In this document: one piece after another, positions 1 through 12,642 of the stretch
How positions within the stretch are numbered: the first letter of the stretch is position 1
Layout: the number at the start of each line of letters is the position of its first letter
DNA from: Botryotinia globosa
Lineage: Eukaryota; Ascomycota; Leotiomycetes; Helotiales; Sclerotiniaceae
Length of the DNA: 64,000 nucleotides
Direction: 5' to 3'
Assembly (NCBI GenBank): GCA_014898425.1
Contig: RCSZ01000005.1
Span: 2,382,501-2,446,500 of the forward strand
Made by a program: the position numbers and the translations under genes
The notes under the pieces: generated by a model
Told to the model about the DNA's origin: nothing
The model's input: the letters and a program-made list of their open reading frames with translations, nothing else
Databases searched by the model: none

Positions 1-3000
1 TACATTGTATAGCCCGAGCTGAAACGATTTCAGCAGGAATGCTTTCGATAAGCCTGGTCACTTTTTCGATTTGCTCCTGACCACCAGGAATGCCAGCCCG
101 TATTTCTCGATGCACTACCATCTGCTTCGCTTGTATCCAGCGGGAAAGGTAATCGAGGACTCGAAAAACGGCCTGTGGTCATTACGTTAAGAATAGAAGC
201 TGTATTTTGAGAATGGCGTTACTTACTTCGCTGCATAGCCTTAGTTCCTCTTGTTTAACATGTGACGTGAAAGTCGGCTGGTACTCTAATATTCCAAGCA
301 ACTCTGCACCAATGTTTCTTCTCTCTTCGTCTTCCCCTTCTATAACTATATGTAAAATTAAGTATGGCAAAAGAAAATTAGCAACAGAGAGGTCTTTGAT
401 TCGGATAGCTCGACACAAAGGAGGAAAGATCAATTCTGCGTTAGGGTTTTTCGGTTTCTGTAAAAGATCAAGAACGAATGTTTTCAGCCAATTATTGTAC
501 TTATTGATCCTATTAGGTTGAGAGCTGTCGGGTCGAAATATGGGATATGTGGTAGTTGGAACTTCCATTTTTTTTACCGAGAACATCGAGCTGAGAAAAG
601 GTGTGAGGGTTGCCTGAACACTTTCTGGAAGAGACTCCCACTTTTTGCAAAGGGGATTGTTCGGATCCTTATGGGCACCCCTCAAAGTTGGTGCGCAGAC
701 ATCTGCGAACCCACCCTTCGATAATAATTCCTGCATAACGAAAGATAAAAATCCCTGTAACGTTGTATCGGTCGCAGATAGAAATGCCTTGATGATGACC
801 TCCTCTAAAAGGAATAAAAGAAAATCTGTAGTTTCCTCGGGGTCATGAAAATTCATGACAACCACCATCTCTCGTTGATCCCTGACGGCTTCAACCCTGT
901 TGGGATCAAGACAGCCTATCAAGCCGATACATTCTCCCGAAAGCTTAGCAATATCATTATGAGATTCGTTGAACTTAACACATGCATCCAAAATTGAACG
1001 TACAAGCTTACCAATGACAACGTCAGGCTGTTCACTCACAGCTGACGCCTGAAGGTAGGACTGCTGCTTTTGAAGTAAGACTTTTAATTCTGCCAAAGCC
1101 TGCGCGACAACCCCAGCTGTTTCATGTTGAATCCGACGGCTAAATATCTGAAATGCATTACTGACATCTGTCGGTCTCCTCATGGTGTTGAGTTTGTGCT
1201 CTACATCACGAAGTTGCGGGAGGCTGGAGAGGGATGGTAACTCGACTATTCTATTTCGAATAAGACGGGCGCGCTCTTTCAAAAGATATTGCAAGATTTC
1301 CTCTGCTGATTTTTTCGTAGAGTCGTCAAAAGATTCCCAGTACTGTATTATAGTAACAAAGGTGCTTTCAAGCATCCATTCTACATCATCATCACCAAGA
1401 TATCGGAGCATAGCTGACCAGGCTGAAAAGGCTGAGGGTTGGAGGTCTTTCTGGGTCAGGGCGGATTGTAGACAGGCGCATATCTAGATATGATTAGCTA
1501 ATATGCAAAAGAACGATGGGTGTAATATGATTACTTGTGGTCGAGCAGCTCCAGTGTAGGTCTTGCCAATTGTCACCATTTCTTCAATCGCTTTCACGTT
1601 GCGTTTCTTCTCAAAGCTGGACTGTTCATCCCTAGTATCATTTACGACTTCTGATATGCGAGTGACTAGGCCAAGGTTGTGCTGCTCTAAAAACGCCGCC
1701 ATCGGGTTATTCTTCTTTCGATTTTGTTCTGGACTTTGAACGTGCTCGACAAGAAATTGCAAAGCGAGTCGGATCTAAGAGAGTTAGTTCTCAGCTCATG
1801 TAAGAGAAGAATATTTACACACTCTCGATTTTCTACTGTTGTCCGCATACCCAGCTACCTTGAGAAGGTGAAGGAAAGTGCTCGAAGGATCCATCTTTAA
1901 AAGAATCGCAAAGTCAAGTCCTCGTTTCTCGAAGTCTGAAGAGACAAATTTCAGTACAGACATTGTGTGGCTTTCAATATTTTGAACATCCTGCACCAGC
2001 AACAAAGCCATAATATGAACAATATTGGCAGTGTCCGTACATACTCGCCAAGATTCCTCGTTCCGAGCTGAAGCAATCTTTTTAATGGTCTTTCCATCGC
2101 GCCATAGCACTAGCCATGGCAGAGTGTATGCTTGTGTGAGGATAAGAAATTCGGAGACTGTGATCTCTAACAAATCAGCCATTAATTGAGACGTTTGTGG
2201 TCGGCTAAGCAGTTCCTTCACAGCAGCAATGGCAATACTATCCCAGAAGGGACTAAATAACCGCTCTACGGGCTTAGCAACAGTTCCGTTTCGATTCGCC
2301 AATTTCAATATCTGATTAAAGGTCAGTAAAATTTTCTCAACGAAGTAAGTTGACTTACTTCGTTGTAGGCCGCATTCGACACGATTGGATTCGAATGTCC
2401 TAAATATTCAACAAGCTTCAGAAGAACAATATTCAGCTCGCCATCAACTAAGACCCTGAAATTGTGAGCGTGAGAATATTACAGATGAATGAGTTGAACA
2501 AACCTTGCAAGTTGACCCCAAGCAAGAACACATGTCTCTTGCCAATGAAGAGCTGGCTTCTCGCATAGATCACGTAATATAATGAGTACATTCGTTCTAT
2601 TCTTTAGGATAAGATCCTTTGGGGCCTTCTCTCCTTGAAGAAATTCTGGTAATGTGCGACTAGATTCATCAGCAGAATTCTAATGCGCTCCACTAATAGA
2701 GAATAACCTACCCTGCAGCGATTCTCAATTCACGCATGGAACTTTGAAGAGATTTCAAGCACCACTGTCCCACTGCAGAAGTTTCCAAATCGAGAAATTC
2801 CTCATCTCGAAAATGTATGGCAAAGGCCTTGACGGCTATCATTGCAAGGACCCTTGATCGCCGTGATTCATGGAAGGCAGGAGACTTGATCAGCGTAGTA
2901 AGAATCAAAATTGCTTCGCCGCCGGTTTTTTGGCATGAATCGTCGTCCAACGCTGTGGCTCTGGGGGGAAGCTTTTGACAGACAAAACATTGAGACGATG

Positions 3001-4786
3001 CTATATTTTCAAATTTGTCTCGAGTGACTCTTAACGAGCCATAAGCAGCACATGGTATCATGGATAAATAGTCAATAACTTTGCACCGGTCAGGATCAGA
3101 CAATCCCGCGAAACATTTCCTAGTGAAAGTTAGACAAAAGTAGGTGGCATCAACAATCATACTGACTCAGCTAGATGACATAACCCGTCCATATCTAAAA
3201 CCTCCTGGTCACCGAAGAGAGAATATAGCTTGGTGATGATTTCTTGCAAGAGGCCCTCTTCTGAATGTATTTTTTGACGTTTGTTGGGTGGAGCTGATTG
3301 GGTTGATCGATTTTTGATGTCTTTCAGCACAAGAAGATTGAGATCGGCATTCAAAAAATCAGTATCAAAGTTTACATGAGGTAAAACAAGCCCGAGATTG
3401 GAATTATCTGCTGATCTACAGGCCCAAAGCAAAGTAGCTGCAGCATTCTAAAGAAAACTTAGTCAAAGTCTGGAAGATATGAAGGTAACGTACCTGGAAA
3501 TCATTCCCAACTACAATACTCGCATCTTCGTCATCAATCACGGTGCGAAGCTTCGGGAGTAGGGACAAACGGATAATTCTACATATTGAATCGTGTTTTT
3601 GACAGATATTTGCCAAATGCAATAAAGTCCGGCAGAATGCAAGATTAACGTCCTTGTCAATAATGTTTGATGGATTTACGATAATATCTGCCCCGATAAT
3701 GGTAAGGTAGGCATAACCCTTACGAACCAAAGTCTCAGGTAAAGAATTTTGGATTGATGATAGAAGTGCCTGAAGGCCACAGAAGAGAGGCATCGCCGGA
3801 GATTCGCAATCTTGAGCTGAATTCCCGGAAGATATCCATACCTTTTGTAACTCGTAGGATGTGTGGAATGAATCAAACAGCCACGCTAGGTAGTCTTGGA
3901 AAGCAGGAGTGGCATCTTGAAAGGATGCAGCTTGGATAGACACCTTTGCCAAGATGGATAAAATGCATATGGCATGTTGTATAGCGCCTGCTTTATTTTG
4001 CAATCTGTATGTGCATGGGAGAGATGTTTCATTCATATCGCCCTCGTTGCTGAACGAATATGAAGATACCTTGAATTGATCAGATGGTAGTATGAATTCA
4101 GTTTCCCCTCCATGAGTGATGGGACTAAGGGTTTGGAAAATGGTGAGAATAGCTGGAAAATATAAGTGGTTGTTAAGTAATGCATATGTGATGGTGTACT
4201 CACATGCTACACTATCTTTAAGGTAGATAAAAAAGCTAGAACTGAGATCCCAAAGTCTTGGTGATCTGCCAACGACCTCAAATGAGGTAGAGAAGAAAAC
4301 CTCAATCTTTGCTGTGAGCTTTCTAGAATCCTGACGACCCATGCAAGCAAGAACCCGTGGGAACAACCATATCCAGAAGGGTTCTAGACCGCGTGATTTG
4401 AGTGGCCGATCTGGAGTGGATACATGATTAAGTATATTTGGGACATCTTTAACAGTGGACGTGAAAATATCGAGGGCTTCACAAGCCTGATTTGTGACGT
4501 TTTGGACATTCATAAAAGGGTCATCTTTGTTGAGTTTCTCTAAAACTACTTTTGCGACAACATATAGAAGTTTATGTTTGTGCTCAAGCATAGCTTCGGG
4601 ATCCGTGAAGTCGGATGAATCATTCTCTCGACAGGAAACTTCAGTCATGAGTAACTGTAAATCGTCATGCTCGACTTGCCGAGATTGTTTCTTCGTAGAG
4701 AGATTATTGATTAATTGTGCAGCCATAGTTGAAGGAGAGGCTTCCCAACGACCTGCTGTGCCAGTCGGCGGCTCATGAGGTGCCAT
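1..4786 (-). CDS. uvsB: ATR/Mec1-type checkpoint kinase, N-terminal half (partial)
   Basis: PI3K-like kinase of the ATR family (UvsB in Aspergillus, MUS-9 in Neurospora, Mec1 in yeast), which senses ssDNA-RPA with its partner Ddc2/ATRIP and starts the DNA-damage checkpoint in the nucleus. Hand splicing gives ten exons: 4786-4204, 4152-3494, 3447-3167, 3119-2712, 2659-2504, 2455-2359, 2311-1823, 1774-1535, 1483-227 and 172-1. Frame is kept at every junction and yields about 1447 residues. The exon at 2311-1823 (from residue about 729) carries the UME domain typical of UvsB/Mei-41/Esr1. Helical-repeat sequence follows, and FAT-like sequence begins near the edge. The FAT remainder and kinase domain (about 1000 residues by family length) lie beyond position 1. 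The start gives MAPHEPPTG; a second Met (MAAQLINN) lies 20 codons in. The 51-nt intron 4153-4203 is a multiple of three and free of stops. Divergent from COX16. Confidence 0.88.
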
Positions 4787-5111
4787 CCTTTCATGACCAT
4801 CTGTTACTACGATGGATTTCGCACGGATTTGCGATTGGTTGATGAAATATCACTATATGATGAGATATCGCAAAAAGGAAGTTGTCGACGCGTTCCTTCA
4901 CCAAAAACAATTAAGAGTTTCGCGCTTGCACGTGATTCGAAGGCTTCTAGCGATTTTTAGTCAAAATCATGGGCTCATTTATCGCATAGCGGCGATTAAT
5001 ACTATACCTACCTAATTTAAACGACTTAAACTTTGCGGATTCCCAATCCAACGTTCCCTGATATTTATCATTGGTTCTGCGTATATTCAGGTCATTTAGT
5101 GAAATCACAAT
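4787..5111. promoter_or_regulatory. Shared divergent promoter, ATR-type kinase / COX16
   Basis: This 325-bp spacer separates two start codons that point away from each other, so it must hold both 5' ends. I see no convincing TATA box or other named element. Bidirectional use is inferred from the layout only. Confidence 0.45.
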
Positions 5112-5523
5112 ATGGCAGTCTTTGGAAGCAAGAAGTTTCGCGGAGCGGCAGAGTCAAATACCCTTGCCGCAAGATATCGTAGCGCTCTAGCCAGACATCC
5201 GTTTGCCCTCTTCGGTTTACCATTTATCGCAACTATGGTAGCTGGATCTTTTTTCCTTACTCCAGCCACAGCTATTCGATACGAGAAACATGACAAACGT
5301 GTGCGAAGAGTAAGCAAAGAAGAAGAGCTAGGAATTGGTAAGACTGGGAGGCGAGTGGATATGAAAGAAGAATACTATGTCAGTGTGCCATCATATACTT
5401 GTGTTTGAGAGCAATTTTCTAATATATTCATCGCTATTACAGAGACTCGCCGCGAAAGATTTAGATGATTGGGAACAAAAGAGAGTCAAGAGACTTCCGG
5501 GTGAACATGATGGTAAATTATAG
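5112..5523 (+). CDS. cox16: Cytochrome c oxidase assembly protein Cox16
   Basis: Small inner mitochondrial membrane protein needed for cytochrome c oxidase assembly. There are two exons, 5112-5378 and 5443-5523. The intron has donor GTCAGT, a CTAAT branch-like site and acceptor TTACAG. The spliced product is 115 residues, the usual size for fungal Cox16. It has a basic N-terminus, one membrane segment at about residues 30-50 (HPFALFGLPFIATMVAGSFF), and the family's charged C-terminal part: KEEYY before the junction, RLAAKDLDDWEQKRVKRLPG after it. Reading through the intron would end the protein at residue 98 and lose this conserved tail, so the spliced model is preferred. Confidence 0.92.
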
Positions 5524-7820
5524 GGTGATATGGGCGAAGGAGGAAAAGAGAAAGAAAGAGAGGTCGCAGAACTAAACTCGAACTCGAATAGTTATGCAAA
5601 TTGCGGCTCAACTGCTTCGAGTTGTGTGAACATTAGAAAGATACTTCACCATCTCAGAGGACAATATGAGCGACATCAAGTCCCGGCCATATAAGAAAGG
5701 CATCGTTAAAACATACATGACAATGCCTTAGGTAGTAGGTCAGACATGCTCAATTGGAGGAGCTCTTGATTAGATCAAGAAAATTCGTCTCGCCCACGTC
5801 TGAATTGAGATACGAGTCAGAACTCAGTCTATATCTGGAATTCAAACTTCGAATTCAATTCGCAAATCACAGGATATCCGATCTACGTTGAAATCATCAC
5901 GTCGTTCATTTAACTTGGGGCTTCCTTGAATTTTCACTATGTCTGAATCACCTATTTCGGTCATGTGCTCTCTGTTAAACACGCCTGCTTTCGACGTGAA
6001 TCATTCTGTCCAGAGTCTCAGAGCTCATGGTGCTTTTGTGGTCTTTCCACGCCGTCCACGGCAACATGACAATATATGCTCTTTCCAAGCATAATTCGCA
6101 AATATATTCCATCTAGCGCACCCTACTTCATGACCATTATATTTACACATTTATTTCAATGCAACTCGACGAAATTTTGGTACAGCCAAAAGTTTGGTTT
6201 CAACTCTGTGTACAAAGTATACTTTCCTGTTCTATCAACGATGACATCGTCGTATCTCGGGCCCTAGTGCTGCAGTGGGCGTGAGAGGATGCTTTTTCAA
6301 TCTGATGAGTGCATCTACCCTCAATGATGCAAGATTAAGCAACAAAACATGTATGAGAATAGCCTGAATGACTGCAGTTCGGAGTGAATGTCAGGAGCTT
6401 GGGTGTATTTGCAGCATAGATGTTATGTGGAATTACCGGATTGGCTACGAAATTCAAACCCAAGACTCAATTCTCGTAGCTTTGAGTGAGAATCCTATTC
6501 AGGGTCAGTACGGCCCTACAGACTCCAATATACTCGGGGGTTCAAGATTATCGGTGCAGTGGTATTAAGGTGTAGCATAGCCTTCGATTATATCCGTTGT
6601 GTCGCCAGTGGATGCATGGATTGACGGGACACTTTCTAACTCTCGAAATTTTTGATAAATTCATTTTTAATTGTTTAATATCAAAACTCATACGTTGATT
6701 GTCTCATATCTAATGAATCATTATAACAACCTCCAAGATATCTAATTCAATACATTAAGAGATATTCACAAGTCCATTTTTGCAGTTTCCCGTCAATCCA
6801 TACACCACTAGTATACCGCCCAAATAAATTCATGGGAAAGCAAAAATTCCTATCCGTTGGCATCTGTTCTAAATGCCAATAGACGTCATGGGATGGCATT
6901 GAATACAGGTACGGGCAATTACTAATATGCCGTATCACCTATTTGGTACTGCATGCGTATCATCTTACTTGATCGATAATGTTCCTGCGTTCAAACTTCA
7001 CATGGACACTGATCTGATTTCTCGAGGGGCTATATGGGCCGCCGTTATTTGCTTAGGAAATTTAACAGGGATTATGAAAGTACTATTTTATAGTATACAT
7101 TGTCCACTACGTTTCCAAACAGTGTCATGTCTTTTCATTCTCCTTCTCGCATACTGTTCTGAGTAATTCATATTTGATTATATATTCAAACTATAATGTA
7201 CGTGAATGCGATTTTTAACTAGATAATCTCAAACAAAGATCCCACCGAGTCTCGTGGGGAATCTCAGTTTATTTACCTAGGGCTATCATATTCATGCTAT
7301 TTTAGTCTGAAGCTAGGTATTTAGTCTCGCTTGAAATCTCTCCAACGAGACATATATGACTATACTAATGTACCTAATTCAAACAAGAAACTTAATTCCT
7401 ACTTGAATCATTAAATTTTCTCTATATGATTACGACTAGATTGTACAAGAACATTTTAGACTTCCTCCAGAGGAAGGTGCTAGTCTAAATAGGCATATAA
7501 TATGTAATTAGCTCGATGCTGGAGCCTTTAGGGGTATGGCTGGTCCAATGGTAACTATATTCCTTATAATAAAATCCATGCGCGACTTCAGCATCCTTTA
7601 CACCTTCACCGATCATATGCTATATACATTCTTGCCTCGAAGCTGACTCAATTCTATCCACAGAAACGCTATCAATCATACGCAGACCGGTCGAAACAGT
7701 TCTTTGTTTCTGAATCCCTGCTTTCATGTCAGACAATCATCTTTTGATTGGAGCCTTTGACCTCAAACCAACGACTTAAAGTCCTACCTAATATATATGC
7801 CTTGTCAGGATCAAGTAATA
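5524..7820. other. Gene-empty spacer
   Basis: About 2.3 kb with only short unsupported open frames. Direct GAATTCAAAC/GAATTCAATT-like repeats occur near 5839-5862. I see no conserved protein, tRNA or rRNA. Confidence 0.6.
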
Positions 7821-8275
7821 CAGTAACTGTGCACAGCTATTTATCGAACACTAAAATCACACCAAAAATAGTCATTTTGCTCTATTTATAATAATAAAAA
7901 GAAATATTAAAAATCATTATATTAAATCAAAATTTCTTTAAAATTATTATTATTTATTAAAATTTTTAACTATAATATTTATTATTATTTAAAAATATAT
8001 AAATATTACTATTTATAAGATTAAATCAATATCCAAAAAAATTTCTTGATTTTTGCTTATTTTATTAATAAATTTTAATATTTCAAATTTATACCAACTT
8101 TTTAAATAGATTTTATAATCAATAATTTTTTTAAAAATAAATAATCTTATTTTTATTAAAATATAATTAAAATTAAAAAAATTAATATAAAATTCATTAT
8201 ATAAAAATTTATTGATGATTTATATGAGTTTTGATGCGATTTTGGTGTTCGACGAACAGCTGTGCCCTAGTACTG
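7821..8275. mobile_element. 455-bp AT-rich TIR element (MITE-like, Tc1/mariner/pogo type), probably RIP-degraded
   Basis: The ends form a terminal inverted repeat. Position 7821 rightward reads CAGTAACTGTGCACAGCT and continues; the reverse complement from 8275 reads CAGTACTAGGGCACAGCT and continues. By hand, 37 of the first 47 bases match and 7 of the 10 differences are transitions. A TA dinucleotide flanks each end (7819-7820 and 8276-8277), the target duplication expected of Tc1/mariner/pogo-class transposons. The interior is extremely AT-rich: 7921-7980 and 8161-8220 each contain only 3 G/C in 60 bases. There is no transposase frame. It is either a non-autonomous element or the remnant of one emptied of C:G pairs by repeat-induced point mutation. 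Confidence 0.8.
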
Positions 8276-8455
8276 TAATGTTGATATGATTCATTCTCAC
8301 ACAGATCAAGCCGAAGGCACCCCGCAGCCAATTGTTCGAAATCCGTTGAATCCACACGGAGTTTACATCTATATCTTTAACCAGGTATACAATACAAATA
8401 TCAAAGCCTGTTTCTACTCATGCACCAATCTATAATCTATATCAAGCTTCTCCGT

Positions 8456-9577
8456 CTATCTATTTCTCTCCCAAAATTCCCCTGCCCTCTTCGCCGCCAA
8501 TTTCGCCTCTTCCTTAAAGCCTAAAAGATTTCCTATCAAAATAATATCATGCACCGCCCCCTCTTCAATCTGCAATTCCGTCTTATTACCCGCTTCCGCA
8601 AACTGATTATGAACCTTCACCACGTCATCAAAAAGTACTTCACACTCCCCTGTACTAAAAAACAACGGGGTGGAAGTCTTGAACGGATTCCCTACAAACG
8701 AAATATTCGGATGAGATAATTCTACTCCCGTTCCCTCAAGTGGTGTCAAGCCCTTGGCTCCCCAAATCCCAAATCCCTCGTCAAGATAATCAGTACGAGA
8801 GTATGGAGACGCATGGAAGATTCCTTCGATAATTGTAGAAACTGGATCGACCCAGGGAGACCATAACCATGCACATCCTGGATTTGGTAGACCCGCGTTT
8901 GGATTATCATGTAGATATCTCAATAATGCCATTGCCATATTTCCTCCCGCGCTATCGCCCGAGACGACGATATTCTCCGCCTTGATTCCCATAGTCTCGG
9001 TTAAGTAAGAGAAACTCGTAATCGCATCCTGCAGCGCTGCTGGAAATCTCCCACCCGGACTTGAAGCAAGTCTGTATTGGGGGCAAAATACAAAAGAAGC
9101 AGAGCTATTAGCTATTAAAGTCTCTGCGCAAAAGCCAGCATCTTGTGTTCGTCCATCTCCAATGACATATGCTCCTCCATGAAAATGAAGAACCACATCT
9201 CCAGCGTCTTTTCCAGAAGATGGTTGGTGTGGATACCACGTGCCACCGATAATTTCTGGTTTGATTTCAGAATTCGTTATGGTGACCCCTTGGTAACGGG
9301 ATGATGAAGCAGGATTGATAGTTAAGAATCGTGATCCCTCGGCGCCCGGAAGAAGATTAATGATGGTAGCTGACTTGGTGATTGAGACGGATTTGACGAA
9401 GGCTTTTATGATACGGATACGGAGGGCTTGGGTGTAGGACCATTTTTGCGAGGGTCGGGTAATAGAGGGAACATAGTAGATAAGCCAGAAAGGGATGCGG
9501 AGAGTATTTAGAGCTACGGCGCCGAAGATCCATAGATGTTTTCCGGGGAAGCTTGTGAATAAGGAGCCCAATTCCAT
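8456..9577 (-). CDS. HSL-family alpha/beta hydrolase (esterase/lipase-like)
   Basis: Single-exon gene for 373 residues, the usual size for fungal members of the hormone-sensitive-lipase family. It has the oxyanion-hole motif HFHGGA at residues 131-136, the nucleophile elbow GDSAGG at 207-212 (Ser209), a probable acid at Asp317 or Asp318 in the segment after GECEVLF, and the catalytic His343 in AVHD. A hydrophobic stretch at about residues 15-36 could act as a membrane anchor. The catalytic set is complete, so an active carboxylic-ester hydrolase is likely. The substrate cannot be told from sequence. A secondary-metabolite role is possible for this family, but no biosynthetic gene lies nearby. 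The first ATG gives a normal N-terminus for such anchored hydrolases. Confidence 0.88.
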   Translation of the reverse strand: MELGSLFTSFPGKHLWIFGAVALNTLRIPFWLIYYVPSITRPSQKWSYTQALRIRIIKAFVKSVSITKSATIINLLPGAEGSRFLTINPASSSRYQGVTITNSEIKPEIIGGTWYPHQPSSGKDAGDVVLHFHGGAYVIGDGRTQDAGFCAETLIANSSASFVFCPQYRLASSPGGRFPAALQDAITSFSYLTETMGIKAENIVVSGDSAGGNMAMALLRYLHDNPNAGLPNPGCAWLWSPWVDPVSTIIEGIFHASPYSRTDYLDEGFGIWGAKGLTPLEGTGVELSHPNISFVGNPFKTSTPLFFSTGECEVLFDDVVKVHNQFAEAGNKTELQIEEGAVHDIILIGNLLGFKEEAKLAAKRAGEFWERNR

Positions 9578-10531
9578 GACGCGTGTTGTTGCACAATAAT
9601 GAAATTGTGTTTAAAAATATCAATTGCACTCAACTGGGCTTTAGATTTTCGCACAATGTCGAGAACGTTTGATGAAAGAAAAGAGATACTTGATTGAGAC
9701 CGAAGGTATATCTGAATGCGATCTTGAGATACCAAAGTGTGATGGAAGGGGAAACGTGAATCTGTAACACTTTATACCTCGACTCGAGACTTTGCCGAGG
9801 TTTGTTCATCCAATAGTGTCGCTCCGCTACGACTCCGCCCCGCTTAGGACGGATGACGGAAAAGGGACAGTGCGAGCGAGTATCAAGAATTATGATTTCG
9901 AGTTTCAGTATCATGATATTAATTACACTGTTGATTTCGATCAGAATATAATGTGGTCATAATCCTTTAACAGAAGAAAGCATATGTGGAATCATATAGA
10001 ACTCCGATTCCGAAAGGTTTGATCAATAAAATCAGATTTCACTATTAGGGCATTGCTCCATCTTGGGAAATTCAAACCTCCAGCTGTACACATAGATCAT
10101 GAGGTGCAATCATTTGAAATGAATCAAGCAATTAAATAACAAGAGATAGGTAGTTACAATGAAAACATTCAAGCATATTTCCATACACATCTTAACACCC
10201 TACTATCTAATTGATGGATGATGTGTGTATATATTACCAATTCATTTCCATACACCAAACTCACGAATCGTCCGCAGAAAAGAATAAACCGATTGCAATG
10301 GCCCCCATGTCTTCTTTTCTCCTTGAGAAAGAGAAGGCGGGAAACCCTCGCAACGCGGCACGAAATGAATAAATACGTCTCTCCCGAATGGTTCTTTTCA
10401 CAAGGTAATTTTGCCTCTCTTCGTGCCATATACCTTATTGATCCATTCAAAATTATCAGACGCCTTCCCATCCAGTCCACTCAAAACATTAATAATCCTA
10501 AATTTCATTTCATATCCTTCAAATAACCAAT
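9578..10531. other. Spacer between hydrolase and GPI-protein gene
   Basis: About 950 bp. It should contain the hydrolase promoter on the high side and the 3' end of the GPI-protein transcript on the low side. Only short unsupported open frames occur, and I see no RNA gene or repeat. Confidence 0.5.
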
Positions 10532-12642
10532 CTACAAAACAATCATTAATCCAAAAATACCACCTACAACACCAATCATCATCGCCACATTGGCATTGAC
10601 AATACGGACAGCTGCTCCTGTGAATGGTACATAAGTGGGGGAACCCAAGAATGAAGTCGTCCCAACAGGACCCACTGGAACAACTGTTGAAGTCGCCGGT
10701 TTACATCCGCCAGGTGGACAAAGAGGTACTGTAGTCGCTGCGTAAGTTGGAGCTGGTGTCGAAGCAACGTACGTGATGATTGTAGTAGGGATACCTTCGA
10801 CTTCTGAGACAATTGCGGTTGCAGTTGGGCCCGCTGGGTAAGTTATATAAGTTGTGACACCGACTCCGTAAATAGAGGTGGTATGTGTGACTGGAGATGG
10901 AGCAGGTACATAGATAGAAGTCTCGGGGACACGGCTTACTGGTTCGGAGTGAGTGCCGAGGGTTGGGACAGGGACAACGTAGACGGATGATGGTGGAAGT
11001 GTGCTATATACTGGACATGTTGGCATGGTGTATGGAAGACAAGTCTTGCATGGAAGAATGGTGGGTGGAACTGGAGTCCAGGTGTAAGAAGTTGGGACTG
11101 CAGTTTCGTGGCATGAGGTCGTAGTGGCTGTGATAAAGCCTCCAGTTGGGCAGGGAACACCGGCACTAGATAAGGCACATGCGTAGCAAGGATATCCGAC
11201 AGTTGACGTGCTCCAAATTGGTTTCTGTTCAGTGGAGCAAGCACTTGTGACATATGAAGTAACTTTTGATATGTTAGTGATAATGTGAGTGGAAAAAAAT
11301 TGGGTTACGAACCAGTCTTATCTCCAATAGTATGACATGACTCGATGATGGATACATAAACAACAATTTCAACGCCAACTATCTTGTCTCCAGTTGGGCA
11401 CGCGGGAGTTACATATGGAGGAGGAATGAAAGTTCTAGAGAGAAGTTAGAACAAAAGTATCCAAAGCCAAAAGATTACTTACGTGGTAACAGTTGAAATA
11501 TCATGAACAGTCTTGGTATCATGATCTGTAACGGTATCGTGAATAGTAGCAGTGACAGTCCTGTTGTGATCAATTGTTGAAATGATGGTTTTGTTGCCAT
11601 ATGGGACAGGAACTCCACTAGATCCCGATGGTATATATGGTGGAAGAGTGGCAGAATGCGATGGAGTATGAACGGGAGTTGTTGTGTTTGGTGTCAAAGC
11701 TGGAAGACAATGTCCGTCACCAGTTGGACGACCAGATTCACATTTGCAACTTGCAGAACACCCATCACCAGCAACAGTGTTTCCATCATCACACTCTTCG
11801 TTCAATGATGCTTCCCATTTTCCATCGCCACATCCAGCTGGGGTCGCACCACGACTGATGATATATGGTAAACCAATTGTCTTATCACCGAAAGTTTGCG
11901 ATCCGACACCAATAACATCTTGAGCAATAGCAAGAGCTTGAAATCCATTGATTCCAACAGATGGATAGCTGGCGAAGGCTTCATGAACACTACAAGACCA
12001 ACTGGATAGTGCAGCATCATTAAGAGTTCCGAGAGCAGGTGAGGATGCAACAATATGAGCTTTGTTGTAGCAAGCAAGATTCCCTCGAACAGTGAAGTCT
12101 CCGAAGTATGAAAGTGATTCTACTTTCGCAGAATCTACGTCGTTATAATAACAAGATAATGCATAGTAGAGACCAGTCTGCTGGGTACCAGCGAGACTTT
12201 TCGCAGATGCTGCGAATTTGATGGAGTTATCAATCAGAACTTTGGCACCAGGTTGGGCTGAAAAGTGAAAAGTAGGATCCGTGCCTGATGTCTGAGTTAG
12301 TAAAGTCGTCTTAGATTTCGAACTTGTTTGGGTGTTCTTACCGATAACAACGATGTTACCCTGGACTGCTGGCCCCCAAGTATTCTTGGTATCTGTCAAA
12401 AATTGGACATCACTGGGTGATGTGGAACAATCTGGATCGGCAATGACAATGGCTTTAAAAGCAGCAAACTCGGCTGTTGTCATTGTTTTCCATTGTGCTT
12501 CACTGACCACCTTTGTAGTGTATCCAAGGACAGATGTTGCCTCCGCAAACTCTTTGAACTCGAATGTATCTACAAAGAGTAGATCTTCTGCAAGGACAGA
12601 AGCTGTCAGACTGGCCAATAGACCACTGGTGGAAAGCTTCAT
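10532..12642 (-). CDS. Secreted GPI-anchored wall protein with DUF4215 Cys-rich repeat
   Basis: Three exons, 12642-11483, 11434-11313 and 11262-10532, with frame kept at both junctions, give 670 residues. The N-terminus is a clear signal peptide (MKLSTSGLLASLTASVLA). Residues 1-260 form an ordered secreted domain I do not recognise. Residues 271-301 match the DUF4215/Myxococcus Cys-rich signature: CGDG, then ECDDGN, then GDGCSASC. A long Ser/Thr/Pro region follows with N-glycosylation sites (NKT, NRT, NTT) and C..C pairs. The C-terminus ends in a hydrophobic stretch preceded by small residues (AAVRIVNANVAMMIGVVGG), typical of GPI attachment. Role inferred: a cell-wall or surface protein. Binding partner unknown. 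Confidence 0.84.
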
